Shown here piece by piece: positions 1-8,800 of a stretch of DNA of 64,000 bases. Every line of letters begins with the position of its first letter. The stretch's first letter is position 1. Below the pieces are notes generated by a model that searched no databases, was not told the DNA's origin, and saw only the letters and a list, made by a program, of their open reading frames with translations. Both the position numbers and the translations under genes were made by a program. Origin of the DNA: an uncultured Rhodospirillales bacterium (GTDB taxonomy: Bacteria; Pseudomonadota; Alphaproteobacteria; CACIAM-22H2); contig CALANV010000013.1 of NCBI GenBank assembly GCA_937926175.1, positions 124,001 through 188,000 on the forward strand. The letters are read 5' to 3'.

Positions 1-665
1 TGGTCGACGAGGATCGGTCCGGGAAACCGATGGCGGCGGAGGAGCTCGCTCGCGTCCCAGTCGCGCCAGGTCTCGCGCTCGGGACCGAGATAGGCGCCGA
101 ACGCCTTCTGCCCCCAAGGACAGCGCATCGGCGCGGCGACCGGGGCGAAGGCGGAAACGGAGCGATAGAGCGCCGGGTTCTTCAGCGCACAGATCAGCGC
201 GCCGTGCCCGCCCATGGAGTGGCCGAAGATGCCCTGTCGGTCGCGCAGCACCGGAAAATGCGCGGCGATCACGGCCGGCAACTCGCGCGTGACATACGAA
301 TACATCCGGTAATGCGCCGACCACGGCGCCTGTGTCGCATCGACGTAGAAACCCGCACCCGTGCCGAGGTCCCAGTCGTCATCCTCGCCGGGAATGCCGG
401 CGCCGCGCGGGCTGGTATCGGGCGCGACGAGCATCAGGCCGAGTTCGGCGGCCGTCCGCTGCGCCCCGGCCTTGATCGCGAACGTCTCCTCGGTGCAGGT
501 GAGCCCTGCGAGATAATAAACCACGGGTACGGGCCCGCGCGCGGCCTGCGGCGGCCGGAACACGGCGAACCGCATGGTTCCGCCGGTCTCCGTCGAGGCA
601 TGGGCATAGAACCCCTGCACGCCGCCGAAGCAGGCGTGCTCCGCGAGAGTCGTCAGCGTACTCAA
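1..665 (-). CDS. fghA: S-formylglutathione hydrolase, 3' end outside window
   Basis: Cytoplasmic esterase that hydrolyses S-formylglutathione to formate and glutathione, the step after FrmA in formaldehyde detoxification. About 221 residues are visible; the C-terminus, where the catalytic Asp and His are expected, is beyond the left edge. Seen in the sequence: the nucleophile elbow GHSMGGHGA with Ser near residue 150, the segment DDWDLGTGAGFYVDAT, and the N-terminal HACFGGVQGFYAH, all typical of the esterase-D family. The start is placed at a TTG (663-665) whose last two bases belong to the TGA of frmA, so the two genes are probably translationally coupled. The rare TTG start is the least certain part; the family assignment is firm. 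Confidence 0.9.
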   Translation of the reverse strand, partial: MSTLTTLAEHACFGGVQGFYAHASTETGGTMRFAVFRPPQAARGPVPVVYYLAGLTCTEETFAIKAGAQRTAAELGLMLVAPDTSPRGAGIPGEDDDWDLGTGAGFYVDATQAPWSAHYRMYSYVTRELPAVIAAHFPVLRDRQGIFGHSMGGHGALICALKNPALYRSVSAFAPVAAPMRCPWGQKAFGAYLGPERETWRDWDASELLRRHRFPGPILVD

Positions 666-1771
666 TAGATGACGACCGAGCGAATGGACTCGCCCTGGCG
701 CATCAGGTCGAAGCCCTTGTTGATCTCGTCGAGCGTGAGCCGGTGCGTAATCAGATCGTCGATGTTGATCTTGCCCTCCATGTACCAGTCGACGATCTTG
801 GGCACGTCGGTGCGACCGCGCGCCCCGCCGAACGCGGTTCCCTTCCACACGCGCCCCGTGACCAGTTGGAACGGTCGCGTCGAGATCTCCTCGCCGGCGG
901 CCGCGACGCCGATGATCACGCTGACGCCCCAGCCCTTGTGACAGCATTCGAGCGCCTGGCGCATCGTCTTGACGTTGCCGATGCATTCGAAGCTGTAATC
1001 GGCCCCGCCCTTGGTGAGATTGATCAAATAGGGGACGAGATCCTCCCCGACCTCGTTCGGATTGACGAAATGCGTCATGCCGAACTTCTCGGCTATGGCC
1101 TTGCGCTTGGGGTTGATGTCGACGCCGACGATCATGTTGGCCCCGACCATGCGGGCGCCCTGGATCACGTTCAGGCCGATGCCGCCGAGACCGAAGACCA
1201 CGACGTTGCTGCCGGGCTCGACCTTCGCCGTGTAGATCACGGCACCGATTCCGGTGGTAACACCGCAGCCGATGTAGCAGACCTTGTCGAAGGGCGCGTC
1301 CTCGCGAATCTTCGCCAGTGCGATTTCAGGCACGACCGTGAAGTTCGCGAAGGTCGACGTGCCCATGTAATGATGAATCTTCTGGCCGTTGAGCGAGAAT
1401 CGGCTCGTACCGTCCGGCATCACCCCCTGGCCCTGCGTCGCACGGATGGCCTGGCAGAGATTGGTCTTCTGGCTGAGACAGTACTCGCACTGACGGCATT
1501 CCGGCGTATAGAGCGGAATGACGTGGTCGCCCTTCTTCAAGCTTTTCACGCCGGGACCGACGTCGACGACGATACCGGCGCCCTCATGTCCCAGAATTGC
1601 CGGAAAGAGACCCTCGGGATCTGCGCCGGACCGCGTGTACTCGTCCGTGTGGCAGATGCCGGTCGCCTTGATCTCGACGAGAACTTCGCCCTCGCGCGGC
1701 CCCTCGAGCTGAACGGTCTCGATCGTCAGGGGCTCGCCCGCGCGCCAAGCCACCGCCGCACGCACATCCAT
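662..1771 (-). CDS. frmA: S-(hydroxymethyl)glutathione dehydrogenase / class III alcohol dehydrogenase
   Basis: Zinc-dependent, NAD-linked oxidation of S-hydroxymethylglutathione (the formaldehyde-glutathione adduct) to S-formylglutathione; it can also reduce S-nitrosoglutathione. The 369-residue length is standard. Catalytic zinc ligands are visible as Cys40, His62 in GHEGAG and Cys169 in IGCGVTTG. Structural zinc ligands are Cys92, Cys95, Cys98 and Cys106. The NAD-binding turn GLGGIG is at 194-199. It lies directly upstream of fghA and overlaps its start, forming the classical two-gene formaldehyde pathway. No FrmR-type repressor is seen in the window. Family identification is very secure. 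Confidence 0.97.
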   Translation of the reverse strand: MDVRAAVAWRAGEPLTIETVQLEGPREGEVLVEIKATGICHTDEYTRSGADPEGLFPAILGHEGAGIVVDVGPGVKSLKKGDHVIPLYTPECRQCEYCLSQKTNLCQAIRATQGQGVMPDGTSRFSLNGQKIHHYMGTSTFANFTVVPEIALAKIREDAPFDKVCYIGCGVTTGIGAVIYTAKVEPGSNVVVFGLGGIGLNVIQGARMVGANMIVGVDINPKRKAIAEKFGMTHFVNPNEVGEDLVPYLINLTKGGADYSFECIGNVKTMRQALECCHKGWGVSVIIGVAAAGEEISTRPFQLVTGRVWKGTAFGGARGRTDVPKIVDWYMEGKINIDDLITHRLTLDEINKGFDLMRQGESIRSVVIY

Positions 1772-1875
1772 GTCACATCTCCCTCAGCCTCGCCCGACTA
1801 TCGAGATGCAACACGAGATCGGCGGCTCACGCAAGTGTCCAGACGTCGAACCGGATCTGGTCGCGGGCCAGCACC

Positions 1876-4221
1876 CTAATTATCCGCCAGAAGAACGCTC
1901 GCGGCGGCATCAAGGATGGCATCGGTATCGAGGTGGTGAAGACGATAGAGATCGGGGATGTCACCCGACTGGCCGAAACTTTCGACACCGAGCGCGCGCA
2001 CGCGGTGACGGCGCACCGTTCCCAGCCACGACAGCGTCGCCGGATGTCCGTCGAGCACCGTAACCAGCCCAGCATCGGGTGCGAGCGGCGCCAGAAGCCG
2101 TGCGATGTGCGAGTTCTCGCGCCGCGCCAGCCAGTCGGCATGAAGGCGGTCAGGCGAGGTCACCGCCAGCAGCCCGGCGCCGGGAATATCCTCGAGGATC
2201 TGGCGATGGGCCTCGATCGCCTCGGGCGCGACCGCCCCGACATAGGCGATGGCGAGTTCCGCGCCTGGCGCCGGCGCGCGCACCCAGTAGGCGCCGGCAA
2301 TGATATCGGCTTCGTCTGCGGCATCGAGCGTTCGTGCCGGCTGGTCGAGCGGACGGGTCGAGAGCCGCAGATAGACCGCTCCGCCGTCTTCGGCCTGCAT
2401 ATGGCCGAAGCCCCAGCGCATCACCGTCGACAGCTCGTCGACGAAGGCCGGCTCGAAATAGGTGAGCCCGGGCATGCCCATGCCGATCAGCGGCGTGATG
2501 ATCGATTGATGCGCGCCGCCCTCGGGCGCCAGCGTGATGCCGGACGGCGTCGCGACGACCATGAACCGCGCGCCCTGGTAGCAGGCGTAGTTGAGCGCAT
2601 CGAGGCCGCGCGCGATGAACGGGTCGTAGAGCGTGCCGATGGGAAGAAGACGCGCCCCGAACAGCGGTCCTGCCAGGCCGAGGGCCGCGAGCATCAGGAA
2701 CAGGTTGTGCTCGGCAATGCCGAGTTCGACATGCTGGCCGTCCCGGTTCATCACCCAGCGCTGGGCGGAGACGATCTTCTCGTCACGGAACACGTCGGAC
2801 TGCTCGCTTCGATGGAAAATGCCCCGCCGGTTGACCCAGCCGCCGAGATTGGTCGAGACCGTCACGTCGGGCGACGTCGTGACGATGCGCGCCGCCAACG
2901 GCGTATCGCTTCCGGCCAGTTCGTACAGAATGCGGCCGAACCCCTCCTGCGTCGACATCTTCTCCGCAGCGGGCCGCGGAAACGAAGTCGGCACCGGCAG
3001 CGCCTGCGTCTCGTATTGCCGGGGAAACCGTTGCGCGAACGGCACGCTCTTGAGAAACCGGTCGAGTACCTCGGCGGGAAGATCCATCCCGGCGAAGCGG
3101 TCCCACTCCTGCCCGTCGGCGATGCGCATCTCGGCCTTGAAGGCGGCCATCTGCTCCGGGCTCATCAGGCCGGCATGGTTGTCCTTGTGCCCGGCGAGAG
3201 GCAGGCCGTAGCCCTTGATCGTGTACGCGATGAAACAGGTCGGGATGTCGTCGGCGGCGGCCGCATCGAACGCTTCGAGCACCGTTTCCATGTCGTGGCC
3301 GGCCAGATTCGTCATCAGCCGGTGCAGTGCGGCGTCATCGTGCTGTTCGAGGAGCGTCCGGATGCCGGGCACGTCGCCGAGATCCTTGAGGAGATGCTCC
3401 CGCCACGCCGCTCCCCCCTTGAAGGTGAGCGCTGAGTAGAGCGAGTTCGGGCAGTCGTCGATCCACCGGCGCAGCGCATCGCCGCCCGGCTGCGCGAACG
3501 CCGCTTCGAGCAGCTTGCCGTACTTGAGCGTGATGACGCGCCAGCCCATCGATTCGAAGACGCCGTCGATGCGCGCGAACAGGCGGTCCGATACGACGGC
3601 GTCGAGGCTTTGGCGGTTGTAGTCGATCACCCACCAGACATTCCGGACGTCGTGCTTCCAGCCCTCGAGCAGCGCCTCGAAGACATTGCCCTCGTCGAGC
3701 TCGGCATCGCCCACCAGCGCGACCATGCGGCCCTCCGGCTGATCGCCGGTCATGCCCTTGAGTCGAACGTAGTCCTGCACGAGCGCGGCGAAGATCGTGA
3801 GCGCAACGCCGAGGCCGACCGAACCGGTCGAAAAGTCGACGTCGTCGGCATCCTTGGTCCGTGACGGATAGGATTGTGCGCCGCCAAGCGCGCGGAACCG
3901 TTCGAGCTTTTCGCGCGACTGGTGTCCGAGCAGGTACTGAATGGCGTGAAAAACCGGGCTTGCGTGCGGCTTGACGGCGACGCGGTCCTCGGGACGCAGG
4001 ACGTGGAAGTAGAGCGCAGTCATCAAGGTGACGAGCGAGGCGCTCGAGGCCTGATGGCCGCCGACCTTCAGTCCGTCACGCTTTTCCCGCAGGTGATTGG
4101 CGTTGTGGATCATCCACGACGAAAGCCACAGTACCTTGCGCTCGAGCTCGCGAAGGATTTCCACCTTCGACGGCATCACGAGCGGCGGGGCGCTACTGCG
4201 CTGCAACACGGCATCTGCCAT
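1876..4221 (-). CDS. AceE/MdeB-like homodimeric 2-oxoacid dehydrogenase E1 (transketolase superfamily)
   Basis: Thiamine-diphosphate enzyme of 781 residues resembling the homodimeric E1 of pyruvate dehydrogenase (AceE, about 890 residues) but shorter. The ThDP/Mg motif is GDAELDEGN at 171-179, followed by the matching Asn in VIDYNRQ near 200. A transketolase-like pyrimidine domain (LGIAEHNLFLMLAALGLAG) and a C-terminal domain follow. GGAG is four bases from a good-spaced ATG at 4221. The gene stands alone, without E2 or E3 genes, and diverges from an Lrp-type regulator. That arrangement recalls Pseudomonas putida mdeB/mdeR, where an AceE homologue handles 2-oxobutyrate from methionine breakdown, but no methionine gamma-lyase gene is present here. 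Substrate is therefore unassigned; often annotated simply as transketolase. Confidence 0.85.
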   Translation of the reverse strand: MADAVLQRSSAPPLVMPSKVEILRELERKVLWLSSWMIHNANHLREKRDGLKVGGHQASSASLVTLMTALYFHVLRPEDRVAVKPHASPVFHAIQYLLGHQSREKLERFRALGGAQSYPSRTKDADDVDFSTGSVGLGVALTIFAALVQDYVRLKGMTGDQPEGRMVALVGDAELDEGNVFEALLEGWKHDVRNVWWVIDYNRQSLDAVVSDRLFARIDGVFESMGWRVITLKYGKLLEAAFAQPGGDALRRWIDDCPNSLYSALTFKGGAAWREHLLKDLGDVPGIRTLLEQHDDAALHRLMTNLAGHDMETVLEAFDAAAADDIPTCFIAYTIKGYGLPLAGHKDNHAGLMSPEQMAAFKAEMRIADGQEWDRFAGMDLPAEVLDRFLKSVPFAQRFPRQYETQALPVPTSFPRPAAEKMSTQEGFGRILYELAGSDTPLAARIVTTSPDVTVSTNLGGWVNRRGIFHRSEQSDVFRDEKIVSAQRWVMNRDGQHVELGIAEHNLFLMLAALGLAGPLFGARLLPIGTLYDPFIARGLDALNYACYQGARFMVVATPSGITLAPEGGAHQSIITPLIGMGMPGLTYFEPAFVDELSTVMRWGFGHMQAEDGGAVYLRLSTRPLDQPARTLDAADEADIIAGAYWVRAPAPGAELAIAYVGAVAPEAIEAHRQILEDIPGAGLLAVTSPDRLHADWLARRENSHIARLLAPLAPDAGLVTVLDGHPATLSWLGTVRRHRVRALGVESFGQSGDIPDLYRLHHLDTDAILDAAASVLLADN

Positions 4222-4293
4222 AGCAAGCTCCGACCATGCGTTGCGATTACATTAAAGCTCGCGGCCGGGAAAAATGTTGCGATCTCTTGCCCA

Positions 4294-4333
4294 CTTACAC
4301 TTGTTTGCGCAAATATTATCCTATTTCTAGGGG
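4294..4333 (+). promoter_or_regulatory. candidate lrp-type promoter with palindromic operator
   Basis: The 120-bp divergent spacer holds a perfect 10-bp palindrome TTTGCGCAAA at 4304-4313. It sits between a -35-like CTTACA (4294-4299) and a -10-like TATCCT (4317-4322), 17 bp apart; TATTAT at 4314-4319 is an alternative -10. AGGGG at 4329-4333 is the ribosome binding site for the ATG at 4342. A palindrome inside the promoter is consistent with autorepression by the Lrp-type protein and possible control of the divergent E1 gene. This is inferred from position only. Confidence 0.45.
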
Positions 4334-4341
4334 ATTTGTGC

Positions 4342-4818
4342 ATGATTCTTGCACAGAGTGCGCTCGACGCCATCGACCGGAAAATCCTGAAACACCTTCA
4401 GGAGAACGCGCGGCTGTCCAACACCGAGCTGGCGGAGCGTGTCGGGGTTTCGGCATCGCCGTGTTGGCGCCGCATCCGGGCGATGGAGGAGGCCGGCGTC
4501 ATCAAACGGTACGTGACGCTGGTGGATCCAACAGCCGTCGGGCTTCAGATCAGCGTCTTCATCAACGTGACGCTCGATAAACAGATCGAGCCCGCGCTCG
4601 AGACCTTCCAGAAGGCGATCCTGAAGCGGCCCGAAGTCATGGAATGCTATCTGATGACCGGGGACTTCGACTATCTGCTGCGCGTCGTGGTTCCGAGCCT
4701 GGAAGCCTATGAGCGGTTCCTGATGGCGCACCTGACGCGCATTCCCGGCGTCGCCAGCATCAAGTCCAGCTTCGCGCTCAAGCAGGTGAAGTACACGACG
4801 GCGCTGCCGCTCGAATGA
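4342..4818 (+). CDS. Lrp/AsnC family transcriptional regulator
   Basis: Leucine-responsive-type regulator of 158 residues, the normal length. The N-terminal winged helix-turn-helix covers about residues 5-60 (DRKILKHLQENARLSNTELA, then SASPCWRRIRAMEEAG, the recognition helix). The C-terminal RAM/AsnC ligand-binding domain follows (ECYLMTGDFDYLLRVVV, IPGVASIKSSFALKQVKYTT). The start is the ATG preceded by AGGGG eight bases upstream; the frame stays open upstream but those residues do not fit the family. Divergent from the E1-like enzyme, so it most likely controls that gene in response to an amino acid or 2-oxo acid. Ligand unknown. Confidence 0.93.
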   Translation: MILAQSALDAIDRKILKHLQENARLSNTELAERVGVSASPCWRRIRAMEEAGVIKRYVTLVDPTAVGLQISVFINVTLDKQIEPALETFQKAILKRPEVMECYLMTGDFDYLLRVVVPSLEAYERFLMAHLTRIPGVASIKSSFALKQVKYTTALPLE

Positions 4819-4912
4819 CGGCGCTCATTCGGCTGCCGCGAATCGGGAAATTGCAAGCTGCTGCAGGCATATGCCAACAATCTCGTCAACGCATGGCGGC
4901 GTGGCGCGCGAA

Positions 4913-5875
4913 TCAGCGACGCAATACGACATAGTCCCTGTCACGCACCGTCACCGTATTGGCCGCCCCGGGCCAGAACTGGGTGATCACGCCATGACTC
5001 AACCATAGCCGAGCGTTTGGACGGAGGCCCGTGAACTTGAAACTCACCCGCGCACGTCTCTGTATGTAGAAACGCCACTTGTTGGCGTTGTTGGTATCCA
5101 TCCAGCCGAACACGATCGCCGAGAAATCGATGTACGTCTGGGCGATCTCATGCGGTTGAACGCCAAGCGCCGTTCGCGCCTGAGTGGTGAGCTGGTTTTC
5201 CAACGCAGTTTGGAGACCGGCGTTCTGCCGGTCCCAGTTCGGATAATAGCCGGCACCGGACAGAATCACGGGATCTTGCAGCGTCTGCCCCTGCCGCTTC
5301 CCGGCCTTCGTCACACGGGAAGGCGGAAGCGTTCCTTGCCAGCGCCGGGCCATGAGGGCATCGCGATGGGCCCGATCCGCCATCGCTTGATCTCCGTTCG
5401 GCGGTGGATTCGGTGCATGCTCGCCGATTGCATTGAGGTGGTAGACGGTCGGCGCCTCTTCCGTGCCCTCGACGACGACGGTGCAGCCATTGACGACGGA
5501 TGTAAGGAAGATGCACGGGGGGCCGCCATGCTTCGTCGCACGCTTGTCGACGAGCGTGATCTTGCGCGTCTCATTTTGGGCATAGGGCAGCCAGAACAGC
5601 GGAAAATGGCCGGCCTGATAGGCCTGCGACAGGGTAACGACGTGGAGGCCGTTGTATTCAGGTGTACTGGCGGAGTTGATGTCGCCGTAGACCACGCGGG
5701 ACGCGCTGTCCACGCTCTTGTAGTAGAGAATCTGCTGGTCCTCGGGGTAATCGCGGTTGTAGCGGAGCGTCCGCAGGTCCTTGAACGTCGTGCCGATGTC
5801 GACGACGTGCAGGACGTGACTCTGCGCGAAGACTGATGCGTTCGTGACGAACTGATTGTTGAGCTGCTGCGTCAT
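4913..5875 (-). CDS. unknown protein with deamidase-like Thr/Cys/His spacing
   Basis: A 320-residue protein that I cannot place in a family by its overall sequence. No signal peptide or membrane helix is visible. The central hydrophobic strand-rich segment CIFLTSVVNGCTVVVEG followed by APTVYHLNA puts Thr125, Cys131 and His146 at spacings of -6 and +15 around the Cys. Those spacings resemble the catalytic Thr/Cys/His of CNF1, BLF1 and CheD glutamine deamidases. The rest is rich in Asn, Gln, Tyr and Trp, with a basic stretch near 185-197 (SRVTKAGKRQGQ), unlike its Ala/Arg-rich neighbours. It stands alone, convergent with the Lrp-type gene, and looks like an acquired accessory gene. The deamidase idea is an inference from spacing; the gene itself is likely real. 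Confidence 0.7.
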   Translation of the reverse strand: MTQQLNNQFVTNASVFAQSHVLHVVDIGTTFKDLRTLRYNRDYPEDQQILYYKSVDSASRVVYGDINSASTPEYNGLHVVTLSQAYQAGHFPLFWLPYAQNETRKITLVDKRATKHGGPPCIFLTSVVNGCTVVVEGTEEAPTVYHLNAIGEHAPNPPPNGDQAMADRAHRDALMARRWQGTLPPSRVTKAGKRQGQTLQDPVILSGAGYYPNWDRQNAGLQTALENQLTTQARTALGVQPHEIAQTYIDFSAIVFGWMDTNNANKWRFYIQRRARVSFKFTGLRPNARLWLSHGVITQFWPGAANTVTVRDRDYVVLRR

Positions 5876-6334
5876 TCCAAACCTGGTGCGGTGGCGGTGG
5901 GCACGAGGACTTGGCGATGCGGAACGCTGGCCGCCAAGAGCGCACCGGCGACGCCGTAGCTACCACTCTAGCGCGCAACTTGTATCGCGTCAGCGCAATT
6001 TTTCAGAGAAACAGACGATTATCGGAAAACGCCGGCAAGACCGGTCCGATCCTGCGCCTCGATCAGGAACACGATGTCCGACGGTCCCCGCCCAAGCACT
6101 TGGACCGAAGCCGCGCCGGCACAGCATTCGCGCATGTTCAGACATCCGCGGCCGGCCCGGTTTACGGTGCCATAAATTCGACAATGGAAGCTCTTGGCCG
6201 TGCGCGCACCTGGTTCGCGCGCCTACGGACTGCGGCGCAAAACACGGGACGCAGCCATCCGACTCTCCTGCGTCTTCGGTTTCAGCGCGCGATGTCGAGG
6301 CTGGCTCCTTGCCTGCAGGCGCATCCGCAGGGCG
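5876..6334. other. 459-bp spacer between gyrB and the unknown gene
   Basis: No convincing gene on either strand. The part near 5990-6030 is locally AT-richer (tracts such as AATTTTTCAG) and may hold the promoter of the leftward unknown gene, but no clear -35/-10 pair could be chosen. No hairpin followed by a T-run was found just downstream of gyrB, so gyrB termination is unexplained. Confidence 0.5.
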
Positions 6335-8800
6335 CTAGACGTCGAGATTCGCGACCTTGAGCGCGTTGTCCTGGATGAACTCGCGGCGCGGCTCGACGAT
6401 GTCGCCCATCAGCGTCGAGAACACCATGTCGGCATCTTCGCTGTGGCTGATCTTGACCTGCAGCAGATGGCGCGCCGCGGGGTCGAGAGTCGTCTCCCAT
6501 AGCTGTTCGGGATTCATCTCGCCCAGCCCTTTGTAACGCTGGATGGTAATACCCTTCTTGCCGATCTCGAGCACGGTGTCGATCAGCTTGGTCGGCCCGG
6601 TAATCTCGACGGTATGCTCGACCTTCTCGCCCTTTTCCTGCTGCACGGTGACGAGTTTTGCGAAGCGCCCGTAGATCTCCTGCAGCTCGCCGGCCATGTC
6701 GAGCAGCCGTCGCGCCTCGACCGAATTGATGACGACGTGGTCGATGACGGCACGATCGGTTTCGCCGCGCAGGCGCCGCTCGAAGACGAGCGTACCGTTC
6801 TCGAACGTCCCCTGCCAGCCGCGATCGGTCTCCGGGGCGAGCGCATCGAGCCGGCGCGCGACGACATGGGCCACGGCCTGGGCCTTCTCCGCATCGCTCA
6901 GCAAGGCCGGATCGAGCGCGCCGAGGATCGCCGCCTGCTCCACCGCGTCGCGATAGCCGACGCGGCGCGCGAGCGGCGTGATCAGCGCCTTGGCGACGCG
7001 CGCCCGTTCGACGACGTTGCGCAGGTCGGCCCCCGCGCGCTGGCTGCCGTCGAGGCCGACGACCAGCGTCATGTTGTCGATACCGCCGTCGATCAGGTAG
7101 TTCTCAAGCGCCCGCTCGTCCTTCAAGTAGACTTCGGACGAGCCGCGCTTCGCGCGGTAGAGCGGCGGCTGCGCGATATAGAGATAACCGGCGTCGATCA
7201 GCGGCCGCATGTGCCGGTAGAAGAACGTCAACAGCAGCGTGCGGATGTGCGAGCCGTCGACGTCGGCGTCGGTCATGATGATGATCTTGTGATACCGCGC
7301 CTTCGCGAGGTCGAAATCCTCGGATCCGATTCCGGTGCCGATTGCCGCGATCAGCGTGCCGATCTCGGCCGATGACAGCATCTTGTCGAAACGCGCGCGC
7401 TCGACGTTCAGGATCTTGCCCTTGATGGGCAGAATCGCCTGGAACACGCGGTTGCGTCCCTGCTTGGCCGAACCGCCGGCGCTGTCGCCCTCGACGATGA
7501 AGAGCTCGGACTTGGCCGGGTCACGCTCCTGACAGTCGGCGAGCTTGCCGGGCAACGAAGCCATGTCGAGCGCCCCCTTGCGCCGGGTGAGTTCGCGCGC
7601 CTTGCGTGCCGCCTCGCGCGCGGCGGCCGCCTCGACCACCTTGCTGATGATACGCTTGGCGTCGGCCGGATGCTCCTCAAACCACTGGGCGAGTCGGTCG
7701 GCGCAAATGGCTTCCACCACCGGCCGCACTTCGGAGGAGACGAGCTTGTCCTTGGTCTGGGACGAGAATTTCGGGTCGGGAACCTTGACCGACAGCACGC
7801 AGGTAAGCCCCTCGCGCGCGTCGTCGCCGGTCAGCGTGATCTTCTCCTTCTTCGCAAGCCCCGTCTCGTTCGCCACGTTGTTGATCGTGCGGGTCAGCGC
7901 CGCGCGGAACCCGGCGAGGTGCGTGCCGCCATCCTTCTGCGGAATGTTGTTGGTGAAGCACAGCATCGTCTCGTGGTACGCGTCGGTCCACTCCATCGCG
8001 ACCTCGACGGTGATGCCATCGCGCTCACCGCGGATGCTGATCGCCGGGTGAAGCTGGGTCTTGGAGCGGTCGAGGTACCTGACGAACGCCTCGATGCCGC
8101 CTTCGTAGAACATCTCCACGGTCTTCGCCTCGACGCCGCGCGCATCGGTCAGCACGAGCTTGACGCCCGAGTTGAGGAAGGCGAGCTCGCGCAGACGATG
8201 CTCGAGCGTGTCGAAGTCGAACTCCGTCTTGGTGAAAATCTTCGGCGAGGGCAGGAACGTCACGCGCGTGCCGCGGCGCCCGTTCGCGTCGCCGACGACG
8301 GCCAGCGGCGCCTCGGGTTCGCCGTTCCGGAACCGCATGAAATGTTCCTTGCCACCGCGCCAGATCGTGAGCTCGAGCACCTCCGACAGCGCATTGACGA
8401 CCGAGACGCCGACGCCGTGCAAGCCGCCCGAAACCTTGTAGGAGTTCTGGTCGAACTTACCACCGGCATGAAGCTGGGTCATGATGACCTGGGCCGCCGA
8501 TACGCCCTCCTCGGGATGGATCTCGGTCGGGATGCCGCGGCCGTTGTCGACGACGGTCACCGAACCGTCCGCGTTGAGCGTGACGTCGACCTGCGTGCAA
8601 TAGCCGGCAAGCGCCTCGTCGATCGAGTTGTCGACGACCTCGTACACCATGTGATGCAGGCCGGAGCCGTCGTCGGTATCGCCGATGTACATGCCGGGCC
8701 GCTTTCGCACGGCATCAAGGCCGCGAAGGACCTTGATCGATTCGGCCCCGTAGCTATCGGCGGCTGCATCGACTTTGAGTTGGCGAGAGGTATCGTTCAT
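6335..8800 (-). CDS. gyrB: DNA gyrase subunit B
   Basis: ATPase subunit of type II topoisomerase DNA gyrase, introducing negative supercoils with GyrA. 821 residues, typical of alphaproteobacterial GyrB. N-terminal GHKL ATPase domain (VLRGLDAVRKRPGMYIGDT, VDNGRGIPTEIHPEEG, GGLHGVGVSVVNAL), transducer domain, then the Toprim domain with EGDSAGGSAKQGR near 435 and DADVDGSHIRTLLLTFF near 508. The C-terminal GyrB tail carries IQRYKGLGEMNPEQLW. The start is the ATG at 8798-8800, which overlaps the recF TGA (ATGA); the frame extends further upstream into recF but gives low-complexity Arg/Ala sequence. Last gene of the dnaN-recF-gyrB unit. Confidence 0.98.
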   Translation of the reverse strand: MNDTSRQLKVDAAADSYGAESIKVLRGLDAVRKRPGMYIGDTDDGSGLHHMVYEVVDNSIDEALAGYCTQVDVTLNADGSVTVVDNGRGIPTEIHPEEGVSAAQVIMTQLHAGGKFDQNSYKVSGGLHGVGVSVVNALSEVLELTIWRGGKEHFMRFRNGEPEAPLAVVGDANGRRGTRVTFLPSPKIFTKTEFDFDTLEHRLRELAFLNSGVKLVLTDARGVEAKTVEMFYEGGIEAFVRYLDRSKTQLHPAISIRGERDGITVEVAMEWTDAYHETMLCFTNNIPQKDGGTHLAGFRAALTRTINNVANETGLAKKEKITLTGDDAREGLTCVLSVKVPDPKFSSQTKDKLVSSEVRPVVEAICADRLAQWFEEHPADAKRIISKVVEAAAAREAARKARELTRRKGALDMASLPGKLADCQERDPAKSELFIVEGDSAGGSAKQGRNRVFQAILPIKGKILNVERARFDKMLSSAEIGTLIAAIGTGIGSEDFDLAKARYHKIIIMTDADVDGSHIRTLLLTFFYRHMRPLIDAGYLYIAQPPLYRAKRGSSEVYLKDERALENYLIDGGIDNMTLVVGLDGSQRAGADLRNVVERARVAKALITPLARRVGYRDAVEQAAILGALDPALLSDAEKAQAVAHVVARRLDALAPETDRGWQGTFENGTLVFERRLRGETDRAVIDHVVINSVEARRLLDMAGELQEIYGRFAKLVTVQQEKGEKVEHTVEITGPTKLIDTVLEIGKKGITIQRYKGLGEMNPEQLWETTLDPAARHLLQVKISHSEDADMVFSTLMGDIVEPRREFIQDNALKVANLDV

